Positions 16,564 to 16,977 of a DNA stretch of 16,977 nucleotides are shown here, one piece after another. Source of the stretch: Phycisphaerae bacterium. GTDB taxonomy: Bacteria; Planctomycetota; Phycisphaerae; Phycisphaerales; SM1A02. Each line of letters starts with the position of its first letter. Within the stretch, counting starts at the first letter, position 1. Under the pieces are notes generated by a model. That model made no database searches. It had not been told where the DNA came from and saw only the letters and a list, made by a program, of their open reading frames with translations. Position numbers and translations under genes: made by a program. The DNA is taken from the NCBI GenBank assembly GCA_002683195.1, contig NYSW01000015.1, positions 1 through 16,977 of the forward strand, given 5' to 3'.

Positions 16564-16977
16564 TCACTGGTTCTCGAACGAAAGTCCTTCTTGGAGTCGG
16601 GGGTCACGAATCGCAAGCAGTCGATTCACGCGGAAACGGCGGATGGTCATCCAGACGAAGACCCCCATAACTCCCGCAAGCATCGTGTAGTTGATCGGAT
16701 TGAAGATCCCGGTCGAATCACCGGCATGAGCCTCGACCACCTCGAGGTAGGTCTTCGCGGTGTAGGCGTCCTCGGGGACCACGGGCATCACCAGCCAGAA
16801 GAGATCGAGCCAGGCGAACGCCAGCATCCAGATCGCCCCCAGCGTCAGGTACCAGGACATCCTCTTGGTCCACTTCGAAATCAACGCCACGAAGGGCACC
16901 ACGAAGTGGCCGAAGAGCAGCAGAAGAGAAATGCCTCCCCAGCCGCCGATCTGACGGGCCAGGAACCAGCCGGTCTC
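16564..16977 (-). CDS. Alternative complex III subunit ActF-like (NrfD-type), C-terminal part
   Basis: The last 137 residues of a membrane protein; the 5' end is outside the window, and the frame is open to the right edge (no start needed here). It has several helices (LLLLFGHFVVPFVALIS, WYLTLGAIWMLAFAWLDLFW, YTMLAGVMGVFVWMTIRRF), a periplasmic loop (VVPEDAYTAKTYLEV) and the C-terminal signature RDPRLQEGLSFEN, which matches my memory of DPRLxESLxFEN endings in ActF. ActF is an NrfD-like quinol-interacting subunit of alternative complex III (quinol:cytochrome c oxidoreductase). ActC is also NrfD-like, but the gene position just before SCO/cox and the C-terminal motif favour ActF. The remaining act genes are expected just to the right of the window. 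Confidence 0.85.
   Translation of the reverse strand, partial: ETGWFLARQIGGWGGISLLLLFGHFVVPFVALISKWTKRMSWYLTLGAIWMLAFAWLDLFWLVMPVVPEDAYTAKTYLEVVEAHAGDSTGIFNPINYTMLAGVMGVFVWMTIRRFRVNRLLAIRDPRLQEGLSFENQ

Overview
The window is high-GC bacterial DNA that most resembles a planctomycete, probably of the Phycisphaerae. This is inferred from family content: a secreted protein with a CC/PFCC/WDxxC cysteine module, a DUF1573-type lipoprotein with a CxC motif, a secreted prenyltransferase/squalene-oxidase-repeat protein, and an alternative complex III (ACIII) plus caa3 oxidase cluster. No rRNA, tRNA, CRISPR array, transposase or phage gene was seen.

Left part (1-5741), loosely arranged single genes: the 5' portion of a secreted cysteine-rich protein (minus, running off the left edge); a zinc-less MDR oxidoreductase (minus); a DUF1573-type lipoprotein (plus); a small acidic helical protein (minus, convergent with it); and a secreted prenyltransferase-repeat protein (plus).

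Middle part (5769-9752), heme A synthesis: ctaB (heme O synthase, minus) overlaps a DUF3179 membrane protein by four bases, so the two are probably translationally coupled. A 472-bp gap separates ctaB from the divergent ctaA (heme A synthase, plus). This CtaA carries an extra four-helix membrane domain at its N-terminus.

Right part (9777-16977), a long minus-strand respiratory operon. In transcription order it holds the end of an ActF-like ACIII subunit (running off the right edge), a small single-helix protein, a SCO1/SenC copper chaperone, subunit II with a fused cytochrome c (coxB), subunit I (coxA, A2/YSHP type), subunit III (coxC, with a His/Asp-rich N-terminus and a roughly 94-residue insertion) and subunit IV. 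After a perfect 12-bp hairpin there is a second, shorter subunit III-like gene. Hairpins also sit in the actF/small-protein and coxB/coxA gaps.

Together these genes describe one respiratory branch: menaquinol or quinol is oxidised by ACIII, electrons pass to the heme c domain of subunit II, then CuA, heme a and the heme a3/CuB site. SCO loads copper and CtaB/CtaA supply heme A. The most unusual points are the CtaA N-terminal domain, the DUF3179-ctaB coupling, the coxC insertion, and the second subunit III behind a hairpin. I found no sign of a wholly new system such as defence, mobile-element or retron machinery.
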